Source of the DNA: Dielma sp000508965
Lineage (GTDB): Bacteria; Bacillota_I; Bacilli_A; Erysipelotrichales; Erysipelotrichaceae
Length of the DNA: 64,000 bases
Assembly: GCA_000508965.1 (NCBI GenBank)
Contig: BAHV02000016.1
Span: 1-64,000 of the forward strand
Direction: 5' to 3'
Shown here piece by piece: positions 8,602-15,731 of this stretch. The notes below the pieces were generated by a model, which did no database searches, had not been told where the DNA came from, and was given only the letters and a program-made list of their open reading frames with translations. Every line of letters begins with the position of its first letter. Positions within the stretch are counted from its first letter, which is position 1. Made by a program: the position numbers and the translations under genes.

Positions 8602-9033
8602 TTATTCTTCTACTTCTTTTCCATCTATATATAGTTGAAATTTATCAGGATTATTGACTACATCATAGTCCTTTCCATATTCTACAGGTCTGTATTCGGC
8701 TGTCATTACCGATTCCCCATCTTCAATATCCTCTTTCCATAAATAGATGTTCATATCAAGACTCGTCGCATATCCCCTGTCTGTGGAGAATTTTGTCGAA
8801 TAAAAAGAATCATCCTTGTACATCTGCAAAAGCTCTCTTACAAACGCTTCTCTATCCTCAATATTTTTCCGGTTAGCAACCACGGTTAAATTTTCATCCC
8901 GATTTACGGAAAATGTTCCAACTACATCCGGTTCGCCTTCCTTATGACCAGATTCAGATTTCCCATAAATACTTCCTGCAGCAATTATCAAGATCACTGC
9001 TCCTGAAATCAATGCAATTATCTTTTTCTTCAT
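8602..9033 (-). CDS. Secreted or membrane-anchored unknown protein
   Basis: 143 residues. The start MKKKIIALISGAVILIIAAG is a classic signal peptide or N-terminal anchor without a lipobox Cys. The mature part contains VGTFSVNRDENLTVVANRKN, a single compact domain ending YIDGKEVEE. I do not recognise the family. It lies four bases after the Spo0A-C-like gene, so the two are one operon. That operon has a palindromic operator just upstream (9287-9298), implying control by the XRE protein at 9401. Confidence 0.7.
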   Translation of the reverse strand: MKKKIIALISGAVILIIAAGSIYGKSESGHKEGEPDVVGTFSVNRDENLTVVANRKNIEDREAFVRELLQMYKDDSFYSTKFSTDRGYATSLDMNIYLWKEDIEDGESVMTAEYRPVEYGKDYDVVNNPDKFQLYIDGKEVEE

Positions 9034-9037
9034 ATTT

Positions 9038-9250
9038 TTATTTTCCTTTTAGTTTTTTTACTGCGTAATTGATTACTTCTTCCGGTGTAGGTCTTTCTCC
9101 TTTAAGTGTCATTTTCTTCCATTCTTCCTGCACAGCCGGATCAGGATTATCAAATCCTGCATCTATGGCTATCTGCATTTCTCTGCGTACTTCTTCTGGT
9201 GTTGTGTTGTACTTTTCTGCAATCTTCTCATAAATAGTTTTTTCTCTCAT
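9038..9250 (-). CDS. Spo0A C-terminal-like small DNA-binding protein
   Basis: 70 residues. The pattern IAEKYNTTPEEVRREMQIAI then RPTPEEVINYAVKKLK matches the last helices of the Spo0A effector domain (I-A-x-K-Y-x-T-T ... A-I ... K-P-T-x-x-E-F), with the receiver domain and the rest of the DNA-binding domain absent. Such stand-alone fragments are common in Lachnospiraceae and of unknown role. It is first in the operon with the secreted protein at 8602 and has AGGAAAATG as ribosome site. Confidence 0.75.
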   Translation of the reverse strand: MREKTIYEKIAEKYNTTPEEVRREMQIAIDAGFDNPDPAVQEEWKKMTLKGERPTPEEVINYAVKKLKGK

Positions 9251-9286
9251 TCATTTTCCTCCGATATATAACTGGATTTACAACTT

Positions 9287-9298
9287 GTTCTATAGAAC
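9287..9298. promoter_or_regulatory. Perfect palindromic operator upstream of Spo0A-like operon
   Basis: GTTCTATAGAAC is a perfect 12-base palindrome about 40 bases before the start at 9250. The core TTCTATAGAA occurs again at 9809-9818 in the promoter region of the XRE regulator at 9401, which strongly suggests both are binding sites of that XRE protein. Confidence 0.6.
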
Positions 9299-9368
9299 CA
9301 ATTTAGCATATTTCTATTATCATGAAAAGACACTTTACAACTTAAATCTGAATAAATGGTCAAAAAAA

Positions 9369-9387
9369 GAAGAGCTACTTGCTCTTC
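9369..9387 (-). terminator. Terminator after XRE gene
   Basis: GAAGAGC/GCTCTTC stem with 5-base loop, followed on the minus strand by seven T. It lies 14 bases downstream of the XRE gene stop. Confidence 0.85.
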
Positions 9388-9400
9388 CCAGTTTGTCATA

Positions 9401-9718
9401 TCACTCTTCCAATAATGTGTGAATTACTTTGATGATTTTTTTCTGTTCTTTGATTGGAAGTTTTTCAATTTTTTCTGTCAGTTCATTTGTAACACCTGTA
9501 ACTGAATGTGCCACAACATCAATTAAAAGAGTATCTGCAGAAACATCTAACGCATTTGCAATTGCAACAAAGGTATCCAATTTTGTAACTTTCAAGCCTC
9601 TCTCTATTACACTCACATGCGTCGGGCTTAAATTTACTAATGCAGCCAGTTCCTCTTGTGTGAGATTTTTTGCTTCTCGTGCCGATTTGATTCGCTGTCC
9701 TACTGCTTTCAAATCCAT
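9401..9718 (-). CDS. XRE-family transcriptional regulator
   Basis: 105 residues starting at the ATG 9716-9718, selected because AGGAGGTG lies seven bases upstream; the open frame reaches 9829 without another ribosome site. Residues 5-60 form a standard HTH_3 domain (RIKSAREAKNLTQEELAALV and LSPTHVSVIERG). The C-terminal helix KLPIKEQKKIIKVIHTLLEE is a likely dimerisation segment. The gene is divergent from the small membrane protein at 9898. The palindromes at 9287-9298 and 9801-9820 are probable targets, so it likely represses itself, the 9898 gene and the Spo0A-like operon. Confidence 0.85.
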   Translation of the reverse strand: MDLKAVGQRIKSAREAKNLTQEELAALVNLSPTHVSVIERGLKVTKLDTFVAIANALDVSADTLLIDVVAHSVTGVTNELTEKIEKLPIKEQKKIIKVIHTLLEE

Positions 9719-9800
9719 CGTAACACCTCCTCCGGAACGAATAATCGTTCTGGATTTAGTATACTTGTGGATGTCTTCAATATACAGAATCGCAAAACCA

Positions 9801-9820
9801 AGTTCTAATTCTATAGAACT
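9801..9820. promoter_or_regulatory. Operator in the XRE/membrane-protein divergent promoter
   Basis: AGTTCT-N8-AGAACT inverted repeat that also contains the core palindrome TTCTATAGAA (9809-9818), the same core as at 9287-9298. It lies between the divergent genes at 9401 and 9898. Likely autoregulatory site of the XRE protein. Confidence 0.55.
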
Positions 9821-9897
9821 ATATTTCAAGATTTTCTTTGCATTTTCGTAAAAAAGCGTTATGATTGAATCAGTTAAATCAAAGGAGGTATCAAATC

Positions 9898-10104
9898 ATG
9901 AAATCACATAAATACTGGTCCTTAGGCGCACTTTTCTGTATGTTGGGATGCATTTATTCTGGAATCAAAAAATCTATGACTGCACATAAATACTTTGCCT
10001 ATTCTTCATTGCTTTGTATTGGCATGTCCATTTATTCCGGTCACAAACTGGTTTCTCCAAAGAAGAAAAAAATCACTGAATCAAATAATAGTGAGAATAG
10101 TTAA
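9898..10104 (+). CDS. Small two-helix membrane protein
   Basis: 68 residues from the ATG at 9898, with AAAGGAGG nine bases upstream. Two hydrophobic segments (SLGALFCMLGCIYSG and YFAYSSLLCIGMSIYSG) repeat the pattern C-x-G-x-x-I-Y-S-G, separated by a short KKSMTAHK turn and followed by a basic tail KKKKITES. The repeat suggests a helical hairpin. No family recognised. It is divergent from the XRE gene and probably under its control. Confidence 0.65.
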   Translation: MKSHKYWSLGALFCMLGCIYSGIKKSMTAHKYFAYSSLLCIGMSIYSGHKLVSPKKKKITESNNSENS

Positions 10105-10134
10105 ATGAAAATTTGACCTTTATTCATCAAAGAC

Positions 10135-10172
10135 AAAGTTGCTGGAGAATATTTTTTCTCTCCAGCAACTTT
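10135..10172. terminator. Strong bidirectional terminator
   Basis: Perfect 14-base arms AAAGTTGCTGGAGA/TCTCCAGCAACTTT with a 10-base T-rich loop. It separates the plus-strand gene ending at 10104 from the minus-strand operon ending at 10181. Confidence 0.85.
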
Positions 10173-10180
10173 CTTTATCT

Positions 10181-10561
10181 TTAAGCCATTGAAATACAAT
10201 ACTGTCCAATCAGCTTCGTCCAACTATTATATTTATTCTTTTCACACACCTTTCGGCAAATTTCATTTTCCATCAATACACAGAACATCTTATCATAATC
10301 AAATGCCCAAACAGCACCATTCACATGGTTTTCCACTGCTTTCTGATCTATGCTCTTTAAGCGTGTGACCATTTTTTCAATTTCTCCATTTCCCAAGTTA
10401 CCGATATTTTTGCAGATAAACCGAAAGAAATTCAACGTTGCATATTCGTCATGCCAATGGAACTCTTCTGGATTGTTTTTAATTTTACTGGCTCGTTGCT
10501 GTTCTTTGATTATCTGATCAGCTACACCTTTCATCGAATCTTCGTATCTCATATTATTCAC
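10181..10561 (-). CDS. Unknown ICE protein
   Basis: 126 residues, mostly helical, with conserved-looking YATLNFFRFICKNIGNLGNG and AVWAFDYDKMFCVLMENEIC. No domain recognised. The apparent start is GTG directly after the TAG of the upstream gene; an ATG lies three codons in. It is coupled to the 193-residue protein upstream, so the two probably work together. The pair sits between the XRE regulon and the DinB operon. Confidence 0.65.
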   Translation of the reverse strand: MNNMRYEDSMKGVADQIIKEQQRASKIKNNPEEFHWHDEYATLNFFRFICKNIGNLGNGEIEKMVTRLKSIDQKAVENHVNGAVWAFDYDKMFCVLMENEICRKVCEKNKYNSWTKLIGQYCISMA

Positions 10562-11143
10562 CTACTCTTCCTCTACGCCCAGTGACGGTTTAAATCTTTT
10601 ATCCTTTGCCTGCGGTACCACGATCTCATAAAAATAAAATCCTAAATACCCAAGTGCCTGCTTCTTCATTTTATAAAATGAAGTCCTGCCTATTCCTAAC
10701 TCCTGTTGTACTTCCACATCTGTCTTATTATAATGACTGCAAAAACAGGAATGAAGGATCTCACTGAGCATCACACCATTCGGTGCATAGAACTTAACCA
10801 GTGTCATTCCACGATAGATCATATCTGACAAGCCATAAATGATCATCAGGTTATTCATTTCCCGGTGCATCTTTGGCACATTCAGCTGATTGTTATAAAT
10901 GCTCAGATAACTCAACGCATATGCCATATCTTCATTGATTTTCTCCTGGCACTCCATATCCAGTTCTTCTAACACAATCTGATTTTCCAAAATCAATTTC
11001 TGATAGCTTGTCATCAATTCTTTAATATCAGTATAATGTCTTTCAATCGTTACTTCCAAATAATCCTGTGCATGGCTTGCCATCTGGAAGGTAATCTCTT
11101 TCATTGATTTAATTGCATAATCTCTGTCTGTCATCAGTTTCAA
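10562..11143 (-). CDS. Unknown protein with C-terminal HTH (ArpU/sigma-like)
   Basis: 193 residues. The N-terminal two thirds are helical. Residues about 140-175 contain KTDVEVQQELGIGRTSFYKM, a region 4-like helix-turn-helix as in ArpU or sigma-like regulators. The start is uncertain: TTG at 11143 lies three bases after AAGGAG, whereas an ATG at 11134 lies 12 bases after it. It is translated together with the following 126-residue protein. A role in transcription control is inferred only. Confidence 0.65.
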   Translation of the reverse strand: MKLMTDRDYAIKSMKEITFQMASHAQDYLEVTIERHYTDIKELMTSYQKLILENQIVLEELDMECQEKINEDMAYALSYLSIYNNQLNVPKMHREMNNLMIIYGLSDMIYRGMTLVKFYAPNGVMLSEILHSCFCSHYNKTDVEVQQELGIGRTSFYKMKKQALGYLGFYFYEIVVPQAKDKRFKPSLGVEEE

Positions 11144-11384
11144 AATCTCCTTATCATCATCACACTAACTGGCGGTCTTTCAGACCAGTTCGCTTTCCCC
11201 ATGATTTTGATGGGAAGCAATTACTTACTACAACTTGCAGAAGCGGATATCCAAAAGGCATTGTGGGAGCTGCCTTTGCTGACCGGAATCCATCTTCTTA
11301 TGTAAAACCTGCAGGAATAAAAAGGGAAAGTGACTATCCCTGCCGGTTAATAATCCAAATAATATCGTCTATACCAAGCTCTCC

Positions 11385-11624
11385 TTATGCTGTTTTTCTC
11401 TCCATAAACCATTTATCCACTTCGTAAAACAAGTGGCTTTCCTGCCCTTGTATCATACAGGTGTACATCATTCCTACACCGCCTGCCTTTCTGCTGGCGC
11501 ATCGCTCGATTTTCAAAATTCTGTCAATGCTATACTTTCTTCCATCCTCCCATGTAAAAAATATGGGAACCAGCTGTCCGTTTTTCCGAAACTCTGCTAC
11601 TACATCTACATATACTTTGTTCAT
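11385..11624 (-). CDS. Small protein of the DinB operon
   Basis: 79 residues. KVYVDVVAEFRKNGQLVPIF and TWEDGRKYSIDRILKIERCA suggest a small beta-barrel, and MMYTCMIQGQESHLFYEV follows. I know such proteins as regular companions of DinB and a LexA-like HTH in Firmicute elements; the function is not established. It has GAGGTG before the ATG and sits 12 bases after the HTH gene, third in the dinB operon. Confidence 0.7.
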   Translation of the reverse strand: MNKVYVDVVAEFRKNGQLVPIFFTWEDGRKYSIDRILKIERCASRKAGGVGMMYTCMIQGQESHLFYEVDKWFMERKTA

Positions 11625-11636
11625 GCCGACACCTCA

Positions 11637-11849
11637 CTATAAAATCTCAATTGCTCTTGGCGATGCCGGGATTCTGCGGATATATCCATTTAACTCCAAC
11701 TGCTTGATTCTGGAAAATGCTGATGATGTTGATTTCACCCCGATCAATTTTCCAAATTCCCGTATTGTCGGTGGATATCCATGTTCATTGGTATATCGTA
11801 AAATACACTGATAACTTTCTTCCTGTTTTCTGGTTAATGCTTTTTTCAA
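11637..11849 (-). CDS. LexA-type HTH domain protein without peptidase domain
   Basis: 70 residues, starting at TTG with GGAGGG eight bases upstream. LTRKQEESYQCILRYTNEHG, YPPTIREFGKLIGVKST and AFSRIKQLELNGYIRRIP match the LexA winged-helix DNA-binding domain almost end to end. The S24 self-cleavage domain is absent. It could act as a permanent repressor or compete with cellular LexA at SOS boxes. It is between dinB and the 79-residue protein in one operon. Confidence 0.8.
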   Translation of the reverse strand: MKKALTRKQEESYQCILRYTNEHGYPPTIREFGKLIGVKSTSSAFSRIKQLELNGYIRRIPASPRAIEIL

Positions 11850-11863
11850 ATCTATCCCTCCAA

Positions 11864-13111
11864 TTACCCATGGAAATAACTATGTGGATGGATCGTGTGC
11901 GTACCAGCGTCTAAGTGGGATAAGACTTTATCCTGATACATTGCCGCTCGCTGTATACTGAAATAACCAAACCGTCGTCTGATCTCATCTACAGTACGAT
12001 CCAGCTTCTCTAACTTTTCCTTTTTCTCCTGATTTCCAAATAAATCCAACTGCACGGGAATATCATCTAACACAAGATCCGCAGCTCGGATTCCCAGGCT
12101 TCTAATGGGATGTTCCCATTTGTAATTATCTTTAAATAGCTGAAATGCTGCAGTTACAATCTCGTTTGTAATATTCGTTGGCTGTCGTAAATGTATCTGT
12201 CTGGAAAAACTATACAATCGATTATCTCGAACTGTAATTTCTACTGTTTTGCATTTAAATCCATGTTTCCGCAATCGTGCAGCTACACTTTCTGCCAATG
12301 CTATTTGAATGATCCAGACATCCAGATCATTTTCCAGATCTCTCGGTGTTGTAGTGCTATTACCTATCGACTTTACTGGTGCTTCATATCCTTCCTTGCA
12401 AACCGGATCTTCATCCCAGCCATTTGCGAAAGCCCATAATACATTTCCTATTTTTCCAAAATGACTCTCTAACAACTTTTCGTCTGATTCCGCAAGTTGC
12501 CCGATTGTCCGGATTCCAAGTTTTTGCAATTTCTTATTTGTCTGTCTTCCGACATAAAGCAAATCTGACGCTGGAAGCTGCCATATCCTGTCTTTATAAT
12601 TTTCTCGATTAAACTCTGTGATTGCATCCGGCTTTTTATAATCTGAACCAAGTTTCGCATAAATCTTATTCCAGGAAATTCCAATACTTACCGTTACACC
12701 CAGTTCGTATTTAATCCGATGGCTGATTTCTCTTGCAATCGTCATTCCGCTTCCTTTCAGATTTCTGCTGTCCGATACATCCAGCCAGGCTTCATCAATT
12801 CCATATGGCTCAATCTTGTCCGTATACTCCGAATAGATTTCTCTTGCCATCTTTGAAAATCTCAAATACAAATCCATCCGTGGTGGTACAAATATGATTT
12901 CCGGACAAATCTGTTTTGCCTGCCATAATGCCATTCCGGTCTTTACACCTTTTTGCTTTGCAATATAATTTGCTGTCAGCACAATCCCATGTCTGGCTTC
13001 CGGATCGCCACCGACTGCCAGCGGCATTCCGGCAAATTCCGGATGATGCAGCATTTCTACACTGGCATAAAAACAGTTCATATCACTATGCAGGATCACA
13101 CGCTCACTCAA
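11864..13111 (-). CDS. Y-family DNA polymerase (DinB/UmuC type)
   Basis: 415 residues from a TTG at 13109-13111, eight bases after GGGAGG; the frame is open to 13156. VILHSDMNCFYASVEMLHHP carries the first catalytic Asp and the aromatic gate, YGIDEAWLDVS the second acidic motif, and then GVTVSIGISWNKIYAKLGSD. A helix-hairpin-helix (KKLQKLGIRTIGQLAE) and a little-finger domain follow. This is a translesion polymerase. Its promoter (13170-13199) overlaps sequences resembling half of the operator at 13220-13234, so it is likely induced by DNA damage through the S24 repressor at 13306. Confidence 0.92.
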   Translation of the reverse strand: MSERVILHSDMNCFYASVEMLHHPEFAGMPLAVGGDPEARHGIVLTANYIAKQKGVKTGMALWQAKQICPEIIFVPPRMDLYLRFSKMAREIYSEYTDKIEPYGIDEAWLDVSDSRNLKGSGMTIAREISHRIKYELGVTVSIGISWNKIYAKLGSDYKKPDAITEFNRENYKDRIWQLPASDLLYVGRQTNKKLQKLGIRTIGQLAESDEKLLESHFGKIGNVLWAFANGWDEDPVCKEGYEAPVKSIGNSTTTPRDLENDLDVWIIQIALAESVAARLRKHGFKCKTVEITVRDNRLYSFSRQIHLRQPTNITNEIVTAAFQLFKDNYKWEHPIRSLGIRAADLVLDDIPVQLDLFGNQEKKEKLEKLDRTVDEIRRRFGYFSIQRAAMYQDKVLSHLDAGTHTIHPHSYFHG

Positions 13112-13169
13112 ACTTTTCACCTCCCAGCTGTTTCCTTCAACATGATGTCTTATCAATTTTTGTATGTTT

Positions 13170-13269
13170 AGTATATATCGACATTCCGGAGATAGTCAAG
13201 TAACATCTTGGTTGTATTTTCTCCATTTTGGAGATTATTGTTGATTTTATTTCTAACATACGGTATAAT
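13170..13269. promoter_or_regulatory. Divergent promoters of dinB operon and S24 repressor
   Basis: Minus strand: -35 TTGACT at 13194-13199 and -10 TATACT at 13170-13175, 18-base spacer, driving dinB. Plus strand: -35 TTGATT at 13241-13246 and -10 TATAAT at 13264-13269, 17-base spacer, driving the repressor. The palindrome at 13220-13234 lies between the two -35 elements. Confidence 0.65.
13220..13234. promoter_or_regulatory. Palindromic operator TCTCCA-N3-TGGAGA
   Basis: Perfect 6-base arms with a 3-base centre, located between divergent promoters of a Y-family polymerase and a LexA/CI-like self-cleaving repressor. A half-site-like GGAGAT recurs at about 13188-13193 inside the dinB promoter. 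This differs from the canonical Bacillus SOS box (GAAC-N4-GTTC), so it is probably specific to this repressor. Confidence 0.6.
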
Positions 13270-13305
13270 GCATATAGAAAATTCAAATAGAAATGAGGCG
13301 AACAA

Positions 13306-14037
13306 ATGCGTGATTTCGGGGAAATATTAGCAGAAAATAGAAAAAAGAAAGGATACTCTCAATCAGATCTGGTAGACCTGCTTTCTCAGGAAGGTATTCA
13401 GGTCACTACAAAAGCAATCTCCAAATGGGAGACCAATGCACGAGAACCAGCTTTACATGTTTTCCTGACACTTTGCCAGTTACTTGATATCGAAGATATA
13501 TATGAATCCTTCTTTGGAGAAAACCCATATAACATTATGAGTGGATTGAATGAAGAAGGCAGAAATAAATTGATTGAATTTGCTGATATTTTGAAAGCTT
13601 CTAAAAAGTTTTCTCCACTGTCTGCAAAAATTATCCCATTCCATCATCCTGTAGAAATTACCTGGGAACCAGTTTCTGCTGGTACTGGAAATTACCTGGA
13701 GGATTCTGTAAAAGAAACCTATGATGTAGGACACCTTGCTCCTGAGCAGACTGACTTTGGTGTACGGATTTCCGGTGACAGTATGGAGCCACTTTATCAT
13801 ACAGACGATGTTGCATGGATTCAGAAAAAAGATTCTCTTGCTAATGGTGAAATTGGAATCTTCTATCTCAACGGCAATACTTACATCAAGGAATTACACG
13901 ATGAGCCAGATGGTGTTTATCTGATTTCTTTAAATCAAAAATATCGTCCTATCCAGGTTTTGGAATCTGACTCTTTTAAGATTTTTGGAAAAGTAATCGG
14001 GAAATGCAAAGGTGCAGAAATTCCGGGATTTCATTAG
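13306..14037 (+). CDS. LexA/CI-like repressor (XRE + S24 peptidase)
   Basis: 243 residues. The N-terminal XRE domain is at 5-60 (ILAENRKKKGYSQSDLVDLL, TTKAISKWETNAREP). The C-terminal S24 domain carries the cleavage site V-S-A-G-T-G near residue 125, the nucleophile Ser in RISGDSMEP near 165, and the catalytic Lys in GNTYIKEL near 200. Such proteins repress genes until RecA filament-stimulated self-cleavage after DNA damage. It is divergent from the dinB operon across a shared palindrome. I infer a self-contained SOS circuit that could link DNA damage to ICE activity. Confidence 0.9.
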   Translation: MRDFGEILAENRKKKGYSQSDLVDLLSQEGIQVTTKAISKWETNAREPALHVFLTLCQLLDIEDIYESFFGENPYNIMSGLNEEGRNKLIEFADILKASKKFSPLSAKIIPFHHPVEITWEPVSAGTGNYLEDSVKETYDVGHLAPEQTDFGVRISGDSMEPLYHTDDVAWIQKKDSLANGEIGIFYLNGNTYIKELHDEPDGVYLISLNQKYRPIQVLESDSFKIFGKVIGKCKGAEIPGFH

Positions 14038-14093
14038 ACTTCAACAGCAGGTTCATGATCCTGCTGATAACAATAAGCAAAGGAAGTGATTGA

Positions 14094-14294
14094 ATGGCAA
14101 TCAATAATACACTAAAAGATATTCGTGAAGAACGGAATCTCATTCAAGCAGATTTGGCTGAAGCCATAGGTTCCTGCAGCCAGACTATAGGCCGCATCGA
14201 ACGTGGAGAACGTAATCCCTCTCTTGAGATTGCAATCCGGCTGGCACATTACCTGAAAGTGCCTGTAGAAGATATTTTTCAGGTTGAAGACTGA
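14094..14294 (+). CDS. Small XRE-family regulator
   Basis: 66 residues, only a HTH_3 domain: LKDIREERNLIQADLAEAIG, SCSQTIGRIERGERNPSLE and IRLAHYLKVPVEDIFQVED. AGGAAGTGATTGA precedes the ATG. It follows the S24 repressor by 56 bases in the same direction and ends before a terminator, so it probably shares the transcript. Target unknown. Confidence 0.85.
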   Translation: MAINNTLKDIREERNLIQADLAEAIGSCSQTIGRIERGERNPSLEIAIRLAHYLKVPVEDIFQVED

Positions 14295-14307
14295 AACACA
14301 GCTGCCA

Positions 14308-14337
14308 GAAAACCGAGGAGTAAAATCCCCGGTTTTC
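14308..14337 (+). terminator. Terminator after XRE gene
   Basis: GAAAACCG/CGGTTTTC arms extended by partly paired GAGG/CCCC, followed by CTTTTG. Lies 14 bases after the plus-strand XRE gene and before the converging flavodoxin gene. Confidence 0.7.
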
Positions 14338-14351
14338 CTTTTGCTCAAAAA

Positions 14352-14786
14352 TCAGTGTAATCCTTTTACGAAATCCGCTGCGTTTTTCATATCTTCTTCA
14401 TTCGGATGGTCTTTAGCAATACCTCCAACCAGTTTAAATGGTCCGAATGTGTCATACCCTTTACAACCAAATTTTCCAACCACACTGGCATGTCTTTTAT
14501 CCAAAATCTGCTCTATGGTTTTATAATTCGCACTCCCGCCATAAGTACAGATCAGAAATATCTTTTTGTCGTCCGGTAGATTCTTCTCTGCAAATTCCAA
14601 TATCGACTGATGAAACTTTGAAAAATAGATTCCTGATGCAAACCCAATCATATCATAACTGCTCAGGTCTGCATCTGGCTGTTTCACAGCATCAATCAAA
14701 TCCACCTGACATTCTTCTGCGATCCTCTTTACTAATTTTTCTGTATTTCCATGATGCACAGATGCGTATACTATCGCTGTTCTCAT
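14352..14786 (-). CDS. Flavodoxin family protein
   Basis: 144 residues. The phosphate-binding loop of flavodoxins is at the N-terminus (AIVYASVHHGNTEKLVKRIA), followed by YDMIGFASGIYFSKFHQ and ICTYGGSANYK at the second flavin contact region. It would bind FMN and carry electrons or act as a small quinone-type reductase in the cytoplasm. It overlaps the upstream MmcQ/YjbR gene by ATGA. Both look like metabolic cargo between the regulatory and transfer modules. Confidence 0.85.
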   Translation of the reverse strand: MRTAIVYASVHHGNTEKLVKRIAEECQVDLIDAVKQPDADLSSYDMIGFASGIYFSKFHQSILEFAEKNLPDDKKIFLICTYGGSANYKTIEQILDKRHASVVGKFGCKGYDTFGPFKLVGGIAKDHPNEEDMKNAADFVKGLH

Positions 14787-15157
14787 TTTTCTTCCTTTCC
14801 GTCTGCTCCGTCAATCAGGTCATAGCTCATATCCAAAAAGTCCAATATCTTCGCTTCACTGACTGAACCATCCAGTAAAATCGTGATCCAGTGCTGTTTA
14901 TCCATATGGTATCCTGGTAAAAATCCATAAGTCTGAATAATCATGCTGGTCATTTCTGGATTGCACTTTACATCCATAATGTCAACCAGATCATTTCCCT
15001 CTAATCCCAGTTTCGATTTTTCAACCGTCATGATCACTGCATACCATTTTCCATTTTTATGTCGAAGTACTGCACTGTCCGATAGTTTACTCCATAAATA
15101 TTCCGGCATTGTGCCATACTGTTTCTGCACATATTCAAAAATTTCTTCTTTCTTCAC
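14783..15157 (-). CDS. MmcQ/YjbR family protein
   Basis: 124 residues. The family pattern is clear: IFEYVQKQYGTMPEYLW at the start, then VLRHKNGKWYAVIMTV, DIMDVKCNPEMTSMII and GYHMDKQHWITILLDG near the C-terminus. These proteins have a CyaY-like fold and a double-wing DNA-binding surface in the structures known, but no established role. It is coupled to the flavodoxin gene, a pairing I take as functional but cannot explain. Confidence 0.85.
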   Translation of the reverse strand: MKKEEIFEYVQKQYGTMPEYLWSKLSDSAVLRHKNGKWYAVIMTVEKSKLGLEGNDLVDIMDVKCNPEMTSMIIQTYGFLPGYHMDKQHWITILLDGSVSEAKILDFLDMSYDLIDGADGKEEK

Positions 15158-15297
15158 AATCTATTCAACTCCTGATTTTTCTGATATCCTGCCCATAATC
15201 ATACCACATTTTCGTATCCCATACTACCTGCCAAATTCTTTTGCATTTTTCCGGTTCTCCTGACTTTAACTAATAGAGGGGTAAAACAGCAAGGACA

Positions 15298-15353
15298 GGA
15301 AGTGAGGATACACTTCCGGAAAATCCCAATTTAGGGTACCCTGCCCTAAATTG
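15298..15353 (+). other. Candidate origin of transfer (oriT)
   Basis: Just upstream of MobC and the relaxase lie two inverted repeats. One is GGAAGTG/CACTTCC at 15298-15317. The other has perfect 10-base arms CAATTTAGGG/CCCTAAATTG at 15327-15353 with a 7-base loop. No gene occupies 15158-15407. Location before mobC/mobA and tandem hairpins are typical of MOBP oriT regions, where the relaxase nicks next to a hairpin. The nick site itself cannot be placed. Confidence 0.6.
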
Positions 15354-15407
15354 AAAAAACGCTGAAAGCAACGATACTACTGCCCTCTCAGAAAGGAGAA
15401 CCCACCA

Positions 15408-15731
15408 ATGGCTGAAAGAAAGAGAAACAAAGAAATTCATTTTTATGTCACCGAAGAAGAAAGGAAGCTAATCCGCAGGAAGATGATAGAATCAAAAACC
15501 AAAAACATGGGAGCTTATCTGCGAAAAATGGCAATCGACGGTTATATCGTCAACACCGATACCACTCCACTGAAGAAACAGTATGAGGAAATGCACAAGA
15601 TTGGTGTAAATATAAACCAGATTGCAAAAAAGGTAAATATCACCGGAGATCTATATCCGGAAGAAATGCAAGAATTGAAAGAGATGGTGAAAGAATTATG
15701 GCGTATCTTAAGATCTTCCCCGTTAAAGTAA
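15408..15731 (+). CDS. MobC-like relaxosome protein
   Basis: 107 residues. The ribbon-helix-helix start (NKEIHFYVTEEERKLIRRKM) is followed by the MobC signature NMGAYLRKMAIDGYIV and IGVNINQIAKKVNITGDLYP. It binds oriT and helps the relaxase open DNA. AGAAAGGAGAACCCACC precedes the ATG. It overlaps the relaxase gene by 34 bases, a typical mobC-mobA arrangement. Confidence 0.9.
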   Translation: MAERKRNKEIHFYVTEEERKLIRRKMIESKTKNMGAYLRKMAIDGYIVNTDTTPLKKQYEEMHKIGVNINQIAKKVNITGDLYPEEMQELKEMVKELWRILRSSPLK

